From assembly GCA_013399115.1 (NCBI GenBank), contig VXAA01006070.1, positions 636,396 to 700,395 on the forward strand: a DNA stretch of 64,000 nt, in the 5' to 3' direction. Both the position numbers and the translations under genes were made by a program. The notes beneath the pieces were generated by a model. It made no database searches, was not told the origin of the DNA, and saw only the letters and a program-made list of their open reading frames with translations. Shown here one piece after another: positions 38,851-51,352 of this stretch (the first letter of the stretch is position 1; each line of letters starts with the position of its first letter). The DNA comes from Anseranas semipalmata. Lineage: Eukaryota > Chordata > Aves > Anseriformes > Anseranatidae.

Positions 38851-39867
38851 TGGCTCAATGTCCAAGTGGAGATCAGTAGCGAGTGTTGTTCCTCAGGGGC
38901 CAGTATTGGGACCGGCACTGTTTAACATCTTTGTCAGTGACATGCACAGTGGGATTGAGTGCACCCTCAAAAAGTTTGTTGGTGACACGAAGCTGAGTGG
39001 CACAGCTGACATGCTGGAGGGCAGGGATGCCATCCAGAGGGACCTGGACAGGCTTGAGAGGTGGGCCTGGGTGAACCTCATGGAGTTCAACAAAGCCAAG
39101 TGCAAGGTCCTGCACCTGGGTCAGGGCAATCCCAAGCATGAATACAGGCTGGACAGAGAATGGATTGAGAGCAGCTCTGAGGAGAAGACCGTGGGGGTGT
39201 TGCTTGATGAGAAGCTCAACATGAGCCAGCAATGTGCGCTTGCAGCCCAGAAAGCCAACCATATCCTGTGCTGCACCATAAGAAGCATGACCAGCAGGTC
39301 GAGGGAGGTGATTCTCCCTCTCTCCTCTACTCTCGTGAGACCCCACCTAGAGTACTGCATCCAGGTCTGGGGCCCCCAGCACAAGGACATGGACCTGGTG
39401 GAGCGAGTCCAGCGGAGGCCACAAGGATGCTCAGAGGTCTAGAGCACCTCTCCTATGAAGACAGGCCGAGGGAGTTGGGGTTGTTCAACCTGGAGAAGAG
39501 CAGGCTCTGGAGAGGCCTTAAAGCAGCCTTCCAGTACCTAAAAGAGGCCTGCAGGAAAGCTGAGGAGGGACTCTTTGTCAGGGGGTGTACTGATAGGACA
39601 AGGGGTAAAGATTTTAAACTAAAAGAGGGGAGATTTAGATTAGCTATAAGGAAGAAACTCTTCACCCAGAGGGCGGTGAGGCCCTGGCCCAGGCTGCCCA
39701 GAGAAGCTGTGGGTGCCCCATCCCTGGCAGTGCCCAAGGCCAGGCTGGATGGGGCTTTGGGCAGCCTGGGCTGGTGGGAGGGGGCCCTGCCCATGGCAGG
39801 GGCTGGAACCGGGTGGGCTTTAAGGTCCCTTCCAACCCAAACCATTCTGTAATTCTATGATTCTACG
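38851..39867 (+). mobile_element. CR1 LINE, 5'-truncated copy with reverse transcriptase remnant and 3' tail
   Basis: This is the best preserved retrotransposon in the window, about 1.02 kb, antisense to MDGA2. A 194-codon open frame (38858-39442) covers the second half of the CR1 reverse transcriptase. It includes [49 protein letters not shown] and [15 protein letters not shown]. The catalytic box reads FVGDTKL instead of FADDTKL, so the first catalytic aspartate is lost. A one-base deletion near 39415 moves the rest ([25 protein letters not shown] and onward to about 39840) into another frame. The 3' untranslated end ends with CCATTCTGTAATTCTATGATTCTACG, close to the CR1 tail. It starts inside ORF2, so it is the usual truncated insertion and cannot move itself. 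Confidence 0.95.
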
Positions 39868-42112
39868 AAATCACAAATTTGTATGGAATTCCTAATGCAG
39901 CAAAAATGTCCCCGTCAAAAGCAGTCCCTACTAAGTTGAGAGTATTATCACCCCAGAGCCACTTCCAAAGCTTCACCCTGGCTTAGGTCTCTCTTAGATG
40001 ACTATCAGTCATCCGTACTAATGAGACAGACACTGGGCCATCCAGGTTTGGCAAGCAAAGCGTCTCCCAGCCAGAGCCTTCATCCCAGCATCAGCAGAGA
40101 CTCAGCCAGGCAACCTGCCCAGCGGAAACCTTCTTTCAACTATCTGACAGGAATAATAAACTTTGTAGTAAAACAATAGCAAGCTTTGGTAAATATTTCC
40201 ATGGGTGAGCGCATGGAACAAGCTTTCCAAACATCCTATTTGGACATCGTAATGAGAATGGCTCGGTTTTCAAAAGAGCTCTGCATCTTTGCTGTCCTTT
40301 AGAAGCAGGGGTTTCCGAGCGCCAGTCCCACATTTCGAAGTCATGGTTGGTTTGCCAGGGCACAAAGGGAGCCGCAGTGCCGCTGCGAGCCCTTCCCTGC
40401 GAAGAACAAGGCACTACTCATGGCAAGGGAAACTGTTCAGGTCCCCATTCATATTGCAGCTGCACCCTTTTTAAAGGGACTTCAGTTCAGAGGCTTTCGT
40501 GTGCAAGTACTGCTTCTGCATCCACTGTATTTCAAAGGACTGCAGAGCCCGACTGTGGACTCCACGGCGCGCACGGCAGAGCCGTTACAGAGTGCTATTG
40601 CGAGTACACCAGGGCAGAATACAAGGCCCATCCAGCCAAGTCACCGTGGAGAATTTAAATCAGAACCAAATCAATTTGTTTTTAGTTAGTATTAACGTGC
40701 ACACGAGTTAGGCACTGATGACATACAGACAGAGATTAACTATAAAATGTCTACAACATATACCAATCCTCACAGAGCAATAAAACAGCATACAACAAGC
40801 ACTGCTTTTGATTAATGACTTGAGCAAAAGTTCGTCAGATCCAGTGCAAAGCTAGCAGTCATTAAGTTATCATTAACACCCTAATATACATGCTTAAGAA
40901 TATCAGCTTACCAAGCACCTTCGACATAACAACCTGGCTCTACAGTGGAATATTTCCAATTTAAACAGAGCTGCCATGGCATCATTGGCAGAGAGAATGG
41001 AAACATCTTCTAATCAATGATCCCATACTGATGTCTGCTGAACATGAAAGCAGCAGAGTCTTTACTGCTGCCTGGGATGGGCATCTGAGACAGGTACTAC
41101 ACTGGGAGGAGAAAGATATTTGACATTGATGTAGCATACAGAAAAAATCTGATGCCAAGGTGTGTTATAATTACATTGAGACAAATATATGTACTTGGAC
41201 TGGGTATACAGAATTGAGAAAATGTCACAACTGGCTTTAGGGATTACTGGAAAATATAAAAGAAAACTAACAATTTAATAGCTGTATCAAAGTAGAGCAA
41301 AAAGTTATGTCCTTGACAGCTCACTCATCTGTGATGAATAAAAATGAAAAGACATCATTTCCTCCAGTTTTGTGAATTATTTCATATACAGAACTGAAGT
41401 AATAGAACATAATTGAATTACACTTTCTCATATATATGCATGTGTGTGTATGCATGTGTGCATCCATTTAATTTATAGGGATGATTTCCTGCAGGAATAC
41501 AACGCATATGCTCATAACTATACATATTATGAACAGTCCCTTTCAAGTCAGAGCAAAAAGAGAGAACACTTGAGGTGTTCCCAGCTGAGGTCAAGATTTT
41601 AAATTATTGGGTAAAAATAAACTTTCTGTTGACCACACTGTCACAGTATGCTGCAATATTGTAAGTTCTTTCTTTGCATCAATACCCGCTCGGAAACAAA
41701 CAACCAAAACTGCTTTTATGCACCCATCCTCTCTGCTTTTATCCTTCCTGCTGTTACTGACAGAGCCATAATCTTCTGACTGCTGTTTGACAGTCCTACT
41801 TGTTGGTCTCCCAAAAGAGAGAAATCTTGTGGGCAGAAAGTGCCAGTGTGTATTGAACCAGCCAAAATAAGATACTCCATTGGGCCAACCTGTCAAGCAT
41901 CCACTTACATGTGCCAGCAGTTCATCTGCTCTCTCAGGATGTGCAGACTTAGCTGCACACTCTGCTAGGAAGAAGCAAGGCTTCTTGGGTAGATTCATCT
42001 TTGGCTTGGCAATGAGTTCTCCAACAAAGCCAAGGCTAAAAAAGAAATACTAAAAAAAAAATAGACGGAGACACTTACATCGGAGCTCTTCGCTGATTTA
42101 GGACTGAAATTC

Positions 42113-42305
42113 ATCACAGAATCACAGGCTGGAAGAGGCCTCTGGAGGTCATCTGGTTCAACCTCCCTGCTCAAGCAGGGACACCCGGAGCAGGTTGCCC
42201 AAGACCGTGTCCAGCAAGCATTTGAAGATTTCCAAGGATGGAGACTGCACAACCTCACTGGGCAACCTGTGCCAGTGCTCAGTCATCCTCAGAGTGAAAA
42301 AGTGT
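42113..42305 (-). mobile_element. CR1 LINE 3'-end fragment, minus orientation
   Basis: The plus strand starts ATCACAGAATCACAGGCTGG and continues GGAGGTCATCTGGTTCAACC, CTCAAGCAGGGACACCCGG and AGATTTCCAAGGATGGAGAC, the reverse complement of a CR1 3' end. It is about 190 bases long and truncated at its 5' side. Confidence 0.9.
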
Positions 42306-42616
42306 TTTTATAAAGTTACATCGAGTAGTGACAGTCACACAGAGCTTTGGACTTCAGCAGTGTCTCGTTCAGGTGCTGCATGTAATCCACATGCAGAAGA
42401 GTAGCAAAATACTCCAGCTCTAACGACTTGGAAGTTCTAAACAGCTCTGCATTTAGACACTTAAAACATATGTCACATCTTCAGGACACAGATCAATCTT
42501 ATCTTTTGTTACTTGCTAATTTTCCAATTTCATCATTCCCCTTAAAATTCTAGCACTTGCAAGGGAAGAGAAAATAAAGGCAAAAGGCTAAAATCCCAAT
42601 TATTTCAGGAATGTGG

Positions 42617-42647
42617 TTTTTTTTTTATTATTATTATTATTATTTTT
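42617..42647. repeat. Poly-T and (ATT)n microsatellite
   Basis: A T run of ten is followed by about six ATT units and a final T run. Confidence 0.9.
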
Positions 42648-44089
42648 GACTTGATACATGCAATTACAGACATACTATCAAAAATGGAAAAATATGATGT
42701 TGCAGGGGAAGCAGGAAGGAGAGTTACGTGAGAGGAATAAAGCAAAGAATGAGATTATATTTAGCAAGGTCCATTTTCCGCTGGGCTCAGTCTTTACGCT
42801 ATGTAACAACACCCCTGGTGCAGATATGTGAATAAAAGCTTGCCTGGAGGGCCAGCCCCAGGAGGGAGCAGGTAACCCTTCCCTCTCCCTCCATTCTAAA
42901 TAGCCTTTTTTTTTCCCTCCAACTTTTTCTGAAATCTTCTGTTTTTTAACCAATGGGGATGCAGCTTTTATGACTCATCTTCTTTATTCCCAATTTGCCT
43001 GGCTGCTTTTCATCCAGCAGCAGCAGCACTTTGATGACTCGCACTTTGCTCGTGCTGCCGTTCACGCACAGATGTGGCATTGATAGCTCCAACGGGGAGG
43101 AAGGGAGGCGGATACGTTTGCTATTCAGAGCACTTCCTCGGTGGTTACGCTCTGGAGACAACTACAATAGCTCACAGCTCCCACACTGTATGAACTATTC
43201 ATTCTGTGGACATTTTATCAAGAGGGCATGAAGGGAAGGCAGGATCCTCCCTTTAGCAGCAGAGCAGTGTTAAATCAGCTTAACCCACTCATGAGACTGT
43301 CCCCTTCATCACTATATTTAGATGCAAGCCTACATTTAAGCAATGTAGGTTTAAGTTCATCTCTGCTAATTTCAACCACTGGAAAGTCAGGCATGCAATC
43401 CAAGGTCATGGATCTTGATGAGATATAAGCACCCCTAAAGCCCAGTTCCTGCTCTCCAAAAATAGATGGGATGAATTGCTCTTTGGAGATGTCTCCAAAT
43501 ACTGAATAGTGAAGCTTTCGTTCTGATAGTTAGACGAGACAAATCCTCTCTTTCGACAGTAACAATCACCCACACAATTAGTGGATTACTAATGATTGAC
43601 TAACAGGAGTTGCAGAGAAAAGACCCTCAATGTTATGGTGGATGGCACTGTGAACACGAGCAAAACTTAGCAGTCATCGTACAGAGCTGCGTAAACAGGA
43701 ACTTTGCTGGAAATGTATGAAACAAGGCTTGCATGGAGCTCCACGCTGATGAGGCTGGGTGCAGCAGAGTATTCTACATGCCCTGAAGAACTGAATTTCA
43801 CCAAGGAGGTAGACAAAGGAGATCAACAGGAACAGTGTGAGGTATAGAGGATGTGATTCATGAGGAAAAAAAATAAGGAGCTAGGTTCATTATCCAACAG
43901 AAGAGATCTGACAAGATAACCATCTTCAATATAAGATAATCTCTTCTCCATGCTGCAGTGGATAGGACCAGAGTGTTGGGCTGTAGTTACAGAAAGGCAC
44001 ATTTGCATTGGACATTAGATAATACTTTCAGTATCTGGGACGTACAAGCATGGGGCCAGACTACCTGCCAATACTGCTGAACCTCTGCT

Positions 44090-44215
44090 GCTGGTAATCA
44101 CTAAACACAGGTCCTACGGACATTGGTAGGAGAGGGTTTAGATCCAGTGCATTCTGCCACCAAGAACAGGAATAGACGACCTCCTGAGGTCATTTCCAGC
44201 TTTATTTTCTATTAT
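44090..44215 (+). repeat. Old CR1-type 3' end, plus orientation
   Basis: The phrase GGAATAGACGACCTCCTGAG then GTCATTTCCAGC, followed by a degraded TTATTTTCTATTATTCC, follows the usual CR1 end 'gactagatgacctcctgaggtcccttccagc'. The body upstream is too diverged to delimit. Confidence 0.5.
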
Positions 44216-45384
44216 TCCTTCTTACTATAGCATTAATACCCTCTACCTTCAGTATTCGGCTCTGAGTATACAGCTGGCTGTATTTCTTATCTGAGGATTT
44301 CAGGCCTTTGTAGTGCAGGACCATGTATCACTGTCGCACTCCTTAGAATGCCAGGGGACGCTAAGAGAAATATTTTTTAAAGTCAGATAATTCTCTTAAA
44401 GATGTATTGTCTGAATGAAAAGAAACAAAGCAAATTTGTCATGACAGACTACTGTTTAATGGAGGGATTAGAAGTGAATTAAGCTTTTTTCAATTAGATT
44501 CCCACCACATCCCAGACAGAGTGCCAGCTTCAGCTGCCATGTGAATGAACTATGTCATGCAGCTGAAAAATCACATACTGAAATACTCATCTTTCTCGGT
44601 AAAAAGTTACTGGTTTGGATTATTTCTATGTCAGAGGCTGCCAGAAATCAACCTCAACATTATGCATTAATGATATCACCTGTACTAAGCAGCCTTAACT
44701 GGCTAATTCAAACTAATACTCATTTTTAAATGAATCAATGCAACTGAAAATGCTTTGTAGATCAAGATCAATGTTTTATTTGCTTTTACTCAATCATATT
44801 AGAAGAAATATTATAGAAAGCCCAGAATTTCAATATTGAAAGCTGCCTATTCATTTCAACTCTTTATGTATCCTAATGATGTTTGAAATAAACCTTTCAA
44901 GCTAGAAGATGTTTGGTTTTATGGGTAAGTATTGTGCTTTTTCTCTGACACTTGGAAACAATGAACACTCTTAAAAGGATCCATTCATATTTACTATTAC
45001 ATGTGAGCGTTAAGATGTGAGATTCAGAGTCAGCTGTATTTCAAGTCACCTTTCCCCACTCTGAAGATTAAATAGTGAGTCACATACAAGCTGGAGATAG
45101 ATTTTAATATCATCTGTCAATAATTCATGCTTGATACAGAGCACAATTAATGCTTGGAATAATACAGTCCCTATACTTCTACAGGAGGTCGTGCTTGCTC
45201 CTGCTGAGCTTCTTCAAAAGAAGCACCTCCTGACCAATGTAGGGTCCAGGCTAAGGCAGGGTGACAGGTCCTTTGGACTTTCATTGGTTCTTACACAGAC
45301 AGGGATGTCCCGGGGAGAGGAGATAATATTAAATTCAAACTACAGCTTCCACAGCATTGTTTTGCCTTGTAATGTGCTTGTTTT

Positions 45385-46180
45385 AGTCACAGAACCATAG
45401 ATCATTTCCATCAGAATGGATTTCTGGAGGCCTTTGGTCCGACTTCTGCTTCAAGCAATGCCAATCACATCAGGTTATACAGACCTTATACAGTAAAATT
45501 TTGAGCATCTTCCCTAAGCTGAACAAACTCAGATCCCTCAGACTCCCTCTATATGTGATGTTCTCTAGCCCCACACCATTTGGGGGGCATCCACTGCTCC
45601 ATGTCTTTCTTGCATTAGGGAGCCCCAAACTGGACAAAGCAGTCCAGATGCAGTCTCATAAGTGCTGAACAGGGGGGCAGATCTCTTCCCTGGACCTGCT
45701 GGCTGCAGTCCTGCTAGTACAGCCCAGCTTGCTGTTGGCCTTTTTGGCAAAGGCACATTGCTGGCTCTTGTTCAACTTGTTGTCTGCCTGGCTCCTCAGC
45801 TCCCTTCCTGCAAAGCTGCTTTCTAACCAGTTGGGCCCAAGGTACTTGTGCATAGCGGTGGCTTGTTCCTCCCCAGGGGCAGGACATGGCATTTCCCTCA
45901 GCTGAACTTCGTAAGTCTGCTGTCTGCCCTCCCAGATTTATCATCATCCAAGAAGTGGTCAAAAGTGCACTTGATCCCATTGTTTTGGTCATTAATAAAG
46001 ATATTGTACAGCACTGTTTTCAGTTTTGATCCCTGAAGGATGACTTGAGTAAATGACCACCAGCTGGACATCATGCCACCCTTCAAGCACAAAGACCCAT
46101 CCAATTTTCCACTAATCATCCACATCTCACTAGTCTGGCTATAAGGATACTATAAGAGATCATGCCAAAGGTTTTACCCC
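45385..46180 (-). mobile_element. CR1 LINE fragment with reverse transcriptase remnant, minus orientation
   Basis: Read on the minus strand the interval follows CR1 ORF2 and 3' end for about 800 bases in the same sense as MDGA2. Broken frames show LYNIFINDQNNGIKCTF followed by a DDD-containing remnant of the catalytic box (about 45950-46010). Then come WLESSFAGRELRSQADNKLN, SQQCAFAKKANSKLG and SRSREEICPPVQHL (about 45660-45830). The 3' end at the left reads CACAGAACCATAGATCATTT on the plus strand, a degraded tail. There are many substitutions and frameshifts, and the element is dead. Confidence 0.85.
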
Positions 46181-49100
46181 AAAAAAGGCAAAAGGAAGAT
46201 AAGATAGACAAAGGAATCAATGGGATGATCCCAAAACACTTGTAAGTGGGAACAGGTGATAAGAAAAGTCTCAGGGAGACATTCCTATGAGAAGAAAGAA
46301 CCTTCAGCACAGTGCTCCCCCAGCCCCAGAAGCATTTGCTGCCAGCTGTCTTTTGTGCTTCTTGCTGTTTCAAACAGCAAGGACTATTTGGAGAGAAAAT
46401 GTCACCTATTTCAGGAATTCTAATACACTAAGAATTCTAAGAGGGTGAAAAACTTGAAAGGGGAAGAGACACATGTCAGTACCACGCAAGAACACTCTGA
46501 GGACTTGGGGAAGAGGTGGGACAGTAGCAACCCTAAGAAAAGCCCAAAGGGTAGAGTAGGAGCCAGAATCTGATCAGCCAGATTTTCTTCCTGCGTACAC
46601 TGTGGACATAGCGAGACAACAAAAACTGGCAATGTAGATGGAAGGTATGGAGGTCATGACTCAGTGTGACACCCACTCTCGCAGCTGCTCCTCTTCCAAC
46701 AGCCTGGATTCAGCACATATACTGAGAAAATTGTCAGGGTTCCTCTTCCTTGTCAGAATAACCCCTTGATTTTGTTGCAAAGCAGCTGCATTTTTATTTT
46801 TTTTTTTTGTACAACTCCTGCTTGCATTAACATACCCAAATCAACATCTATGTGCTGATTTTAAAGGGACTCAGTCTACTAAAAACAAATGAGAGTTGCA
46901 AAATTAGTCCCTTTGCTACTGTTCTTCACATCTTGACTTCTATTTCTGTTCCTGCCACTCACCAACAATCCGACAGCAGGTGAATCATTTCAGAGTGTTT
47001 CTGCTTCCCTTCAAATTTCTCATCTATTTAGATAATACACTTGCAGAGTAATAGCTGTCTTTAGATACAAAGTGGGTCTGGGCTCAACAAGTGCTTCTGC
47101 ATGCTGCTGTACAATATAAGTGCTAATTGTCATCTTGGGCTTCAGCATATGCATAGTCACATGCTTCTGAGATGATCTCAGCTTCTCTCATTACAACATC
47201 CATTTTATTTTTGTATTTTAAACTAGTCTGCACTGGAACAAAGAAATCCATGTGTCTGAAAAATGATGCCAATGCACTCTAACTCCTGCAGTATCTACAG
47301 ACATATGATGGTGTCTCTAAGGCTTCACATACTCATGCAGAGCCAATGTAATCAAGACACTGCTGTTGAATGAAGGGGATGTGAGTGTACCTAATTATAC
47401 CTATGTGTAACACTTTAAACCTACATGATGTCCAAAGTATACTGATGAATACATGTTCATCTGATGGCATCAGCTTAATTACTTCTCTAATTATTCAAGG
47501 AGAAGTGGGCAGAAAGTTTCCTTTGGATTGGTTATATCACAGTAATTGATTGTTATTCTGGTGATGCCACGACACACAATCAAATAATCAGCAAGATGGA
47601 GTGAGCACAGAAAACAAAAAGGTCACAGGGACAATCTGGCAGGCTGCACTGAGCAGAAATCTGAACTACTCACCCGAAGACATGCCTGGTGTTCCTCAGA
47701 TTAGTCTCTCAACTCTGGTGTGTGAAAAGGAATACAGATGTATGAAAGACCCTGTGGCAATAAATAGTAGCAGGAGAGCACTTGGGTTTGCATGCTTTCC
47801 TTGAAATGAATGTCTCTATTCATGTCGATGTCACCTACAGCTCTTGGCAAGGGAAGGTGGGGAGACTCGAGTGTTTCAGAGAAAGAAACAGGAAAAAATG
47901 TGTTCATGCATCTCTGACACCATCCTGTCTTTATGACATGGGACGATTATCAAGCCAAATGTTTAAACAGGTAACTTGACTGTCATCTGTGAAAACCTCA
48001 GTGGTCCTGGAAGCAGACAGGGTAGTAGCAGGATACCATAAGAGCATTAAGAATTTCTAGGGATACAGTAATTGCTACATTGGTTTTGTTTCACATCTGT
48101 TGAGCACCCCTTCCTCAATCACACTCTGCCAACAATCATCATACGTGACAAATGCTCCTTACAGGGTGCTGACATCCTGCCGCACATTAGCATGCCGTGG
48201 CAATCAGTCAGGGCCAGCAGGAGCCAAGGTGCTCCCTGCAACACAGCAGCCTCCCAGCCACCGTGTGTGCACTGTGTCAATCAACCAAGGGGAACGACAA
48301 GCCACTCTGTGCAGAAGGTCCACAAACCCTTGCAAACTCCATCTGGCTGCTGGGACAGCTGATGTCCCTGAGCAGCCCAAGTGCACATCTATGGCAAGGA
48401 AAAACATTGCCAGCTTTACCCTCAAGTCAATCGATCAAAGGGAGCCTGACAAATCATGCAATTCCATATCATGCAATAAAAGCCTGAACCCAGTGAGCCA
48501 AATCACAACCAAAATAAGACGGAAACCCACAGCTGCTGTAGGCCTTAGCTGTTCTCCTTAGTCATCTCTCTCAGAGGTACCAGCCAACTAAAGCTCAACA
48601 AAAACTCTACCACCAGTTCAGCTTACAGACCTGATAAATGCAGAACAGCCAAATTGCCAGCAATTTTACAATGACATCACATAATTAGCAGCTGAATTTA
48701 AATTCTCTTGTAGCCACTTCAATTACAAGAAACATCATGCACGTTTGCAAACCTTACAGACACTTCTGTTCATCTCTCTACCATTTCCTTTATCTAGACA
48801 TCTCCATAACATGCCCTCAGCCTTAAATTAAAAACAGATGGACAGGCTAGGACTGCTCTATAATAGAGTATCAGGTTCAGGTTCTGATTTTCATTAAGGT
48901 GGATTTATCCTGGATTGTTCTGCATTTATCATTTACCTAACTTCTATGAAGTTACATCACGTGAAGTTCTACCAAATAGCTACATCAGATGTCATATCAA
49001 ATGAGAAAAGTTTTGTCCCAGAGTCATCAACACATCAGTCATCATCTTTAATGAGTTATTGCAGTAATTGCTATACCTATTTAATCTTGCCCTTGATGAT

Positions 49101-49748
49101 AGTTGCCACCAGGTTCTTCATGAGCAAGTGTGAATCTTTATACATTTTCAGGCTTGTTTACTATTCCTGAAGAGCTACTCTCGTTAATGTACCGAGACTA
49201 CCTCCTGGAGAAGACAACTTTCTCCCAAAGTAAACATGACATTTATAAGGTGGAAATAATTCATTCTTGTTGTAAAATTAGATCATGATCACCTATGCTT
49301 AGTTTGGAATAGTTATGTTATTTCAAGTTTCCCCGTTACCATAATACAAACAAACTTCTGTTGGAGATGAGGTCCAACATGGATAGAGACTGTTCTGGCA
49401 CCAACAGCAAAATCATCCCTCTGACAAGTAAGAGTGAAGGAAACACTTTGCTGAGGCTGAGCCCTGCTTGTGAGAACATAACGGTCATGGACAATATGCA
49501 GGCACTGGACAAGACAACTTCTATAGCTGGAAACAGGAAAGCCCTACAGCTTCTGCTGAGCAACCAGACCCTGCAGGTAACAACCCTCATCCTTCATTCC
49601 CATATATGAAGGTGAGCAAGTTATGACCAGTGTGGAGAGGAAAGTTGCTCTCAACTTTCAGTCATGCTGCTCCATGGCAGATGAAATTTCATACCTCTCC
49701 TGTTATGAAGTCAGTCCAACTAAAGAAAGCCAAACCTCACATTTTGAC

Positions 49749-49765
49749 TTTTTTTTTTTTTTTTT
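49749..49765. repeat. Poly-T tract, 17 bases
   Basis: An uninterrupted T run in the intron, with no recognised element attached. Confidence 0.9.
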
Positions 49766-50654
49766 CCTGGCAAAATTGATAAGAAAATAAAGTGTTTTCA
49801 ATACATTTTGCCAGATACCTTTGGAGCTGACTGTAATTCCCCTACTGCCAGTGGCAGCTTTAAAGCTGGGATGTTAATTTGCTTTGCAGTGGGTTGTGCA
49901 TAGCAATGGTACATAACACAGTTTTGGAGTCCCTGCTGTCAAATCAGAAATTCTGAAAAAGCTGAAGGCAACTCTTTGGAATAAATCCATGAGAGCAGAA
50001 ATAATGTGAAATGTGCAAGTGCAAATAAAATTCATAGTTCATCTTAGATGCATTCAGCATGTTAATGCCTCAACTATTTTGTTCATTTGCTACCTGTTTT
50101 TAGTGCCCTGAGGCGTACACAATTAAGGCATAACCCGGAATAATCTAACCTGAAGTCTTCAAATGTTACATCATTTCCTGCAGAATGGTTTTCCAGAAAA
50201 CACTTCTCTGAAATCTCTAATTACTTAGAACTCTAAGCCAAGGACTTTGCTCTTTGGCTTCAAGTCTATAAACCATTTCAGACACACATCCTCTGCTGAT
50301 CCTGGATGCAAAACTTTTAAGAGAATCAAAATCTATAATTTCCATCCTCCTGGAAACCAGTATTCATAAATGTGCTTGCACTTCCTGTGATCACCAACTG
50401 GCATGAGGCTCTCTAGATCCGTAGCAATGACACAACAACTTGAAGAGAGGGAGGTGCACAACTGGACATTTGCTCAGCCAGGGACAAGTACAAAGAAAAG
50501 AGCAAAGGCACAAGAAATGCTACCACATGGAGACACCTTGGCCAGAGACAGATCAATGCCCAGGTAACCTGCTGCAAAGCACTTCAAATTGACTGTTTGA
50601 ATATTTTCATTTGAAGCAATTAATTCTGAAAAAAAAAATGCTTTTGTTTAAATC

Positions 50655-50745
50655 AATGCAAAAAATCAATGTTTAATTCACTGTAAGAATATATCAAATC
50701 AATCAATATATCAAATCAATCATTTAAATCAATGTAAGAATATAA
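50655..50745. repeat. Cluster of AATCAAT repeats
   Basis: The heptamer AATCAAT recurs many times within about 90 bases. A longer unit, ATATATCAAATCAATCA, occurs twice in tandem near 50690-50720, and a TGTAAGAATAT motif occurs on both sides. It looks like a small local duplication of AT-rich sequence. Confidence 0.6.
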
Positions 50746-51219
50746 AAAGGTTGATTTTTTTTTTCCTAAAATATTTTGTTGTTTAAAAATAAGTAGCTTC
50801 CAGCAAAGTGTTGTGAGAAGCATTTGAGAGCGTTTGGAGGACTTGCAAAGGAATGTTCTACTCTGTGCCCAGCCTTGGTTGAGATGCCCTTACCTCTTAC
50901 CTCACTGCAATCCCTTCTTTGAAGTCAAGCCTATCAATGAAACCTCCTGACACTGGAGGAAAATGTAAATCATGATATGAAACCCAGAGAATGATAAATA
51001 TTGATATCAATAAACAAAAATTCTTCAAATCTTAACTTTGGTGAGAAAAGGGAAAACAACTGAAATAATTGGCTTGCACAACTTGCTCCAAAATAGCTCC
51101 TACCACCATGTGACCACATACAGACGCATATATTTTAAGTGAGAGAACAATGCTGTGCAACCCAAAAGACCACCAAAGGAACATCAAATGCGCGGGGATG
51201 GTCACTGCTGGAGGCCCAC

Positions 51220-51352
51220 CTGTTTTGTTAGAAAGTCGGAAGGACACCATCTTGTCAGGAATGCTGCAGACATTCCTTACTGAGGCGATGCAGCTGTAAT
51301 TCGCATAGTCCTGAGGTCGGAGGTTCTTCAGCTTCAGGATCTTTGTTTCCCC
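51220..51352 (-). CDS. MDGA2: MDGA2 exon encoding the second part of immunoglobulin domain 2
   Basis: This 133-base exon encodes the C-terminal 44 residues of Ig2 plus the first base of the next codon. The acceptor is CTCATGCAG with exon start at 51352, phase 0. The donor is ACAG/GTGGGC with exon end at 51220, phase 1. The donor is weaker than the usual GTAAGT-like form but keeps GT. The peptide starts GETKILKLKNLRPQDYANYS and carries Cys21 (the F-strand cysteine) in DYANYSCIAS, with the sequon NYS at residue 18. A second cysteine is at residue 29 in RNVCSIPDK, and an NKT sequon is at residue 42. Ig2 therefore holds three cysteines over both exons. In the MDGA family Ig1 and Ig2 form the neuroligin-binding face. 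The open frame extending upstream of the acceptor is intron, not exon. Confidence 0.95.

Larger units (their letters stand above)
33559..51219 (-). other. MDGA2: Intron between the second Ig2 exon and the Ig3 exon (17.7 kb)
   Basis: This phase 1 intron starts with a less usual donor, GTGGGC, at 51219 and ends with AG at 33560-33559. It holds CR1 copies at about 38.85-39.87, 42.1 and 45.4-46.2 kb, weak ancient repeats near 37.6 and 44.1 kb, and AT, ATT and T simple repeats. The stretch 33.6-34.35 kb is GC-richer than average without a recognisable gene. The stretches 40-42 kb and 46.2-49.7 kb hold nothing I can identify. The AT-rich 44.5-44.9 kb stretch is a candidate conserved element. Confidence 0.9.

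Noticed and set aside
39232..39852. 206-codon open frame on the plus strand
   Set aside because: Its second half is the continuation of the CR1 coding sequence after a frameshift and its first half is out of frame. It is retrotransposon remnant, not a host gene.
51032..51219. Coding extension past the end of the second Ig2 exon
   Set aside because: The open frame continues beyond a GT donor at 51219, but the Ig domain ends at NKT and the next exon joins in phase, so the extension is intron.
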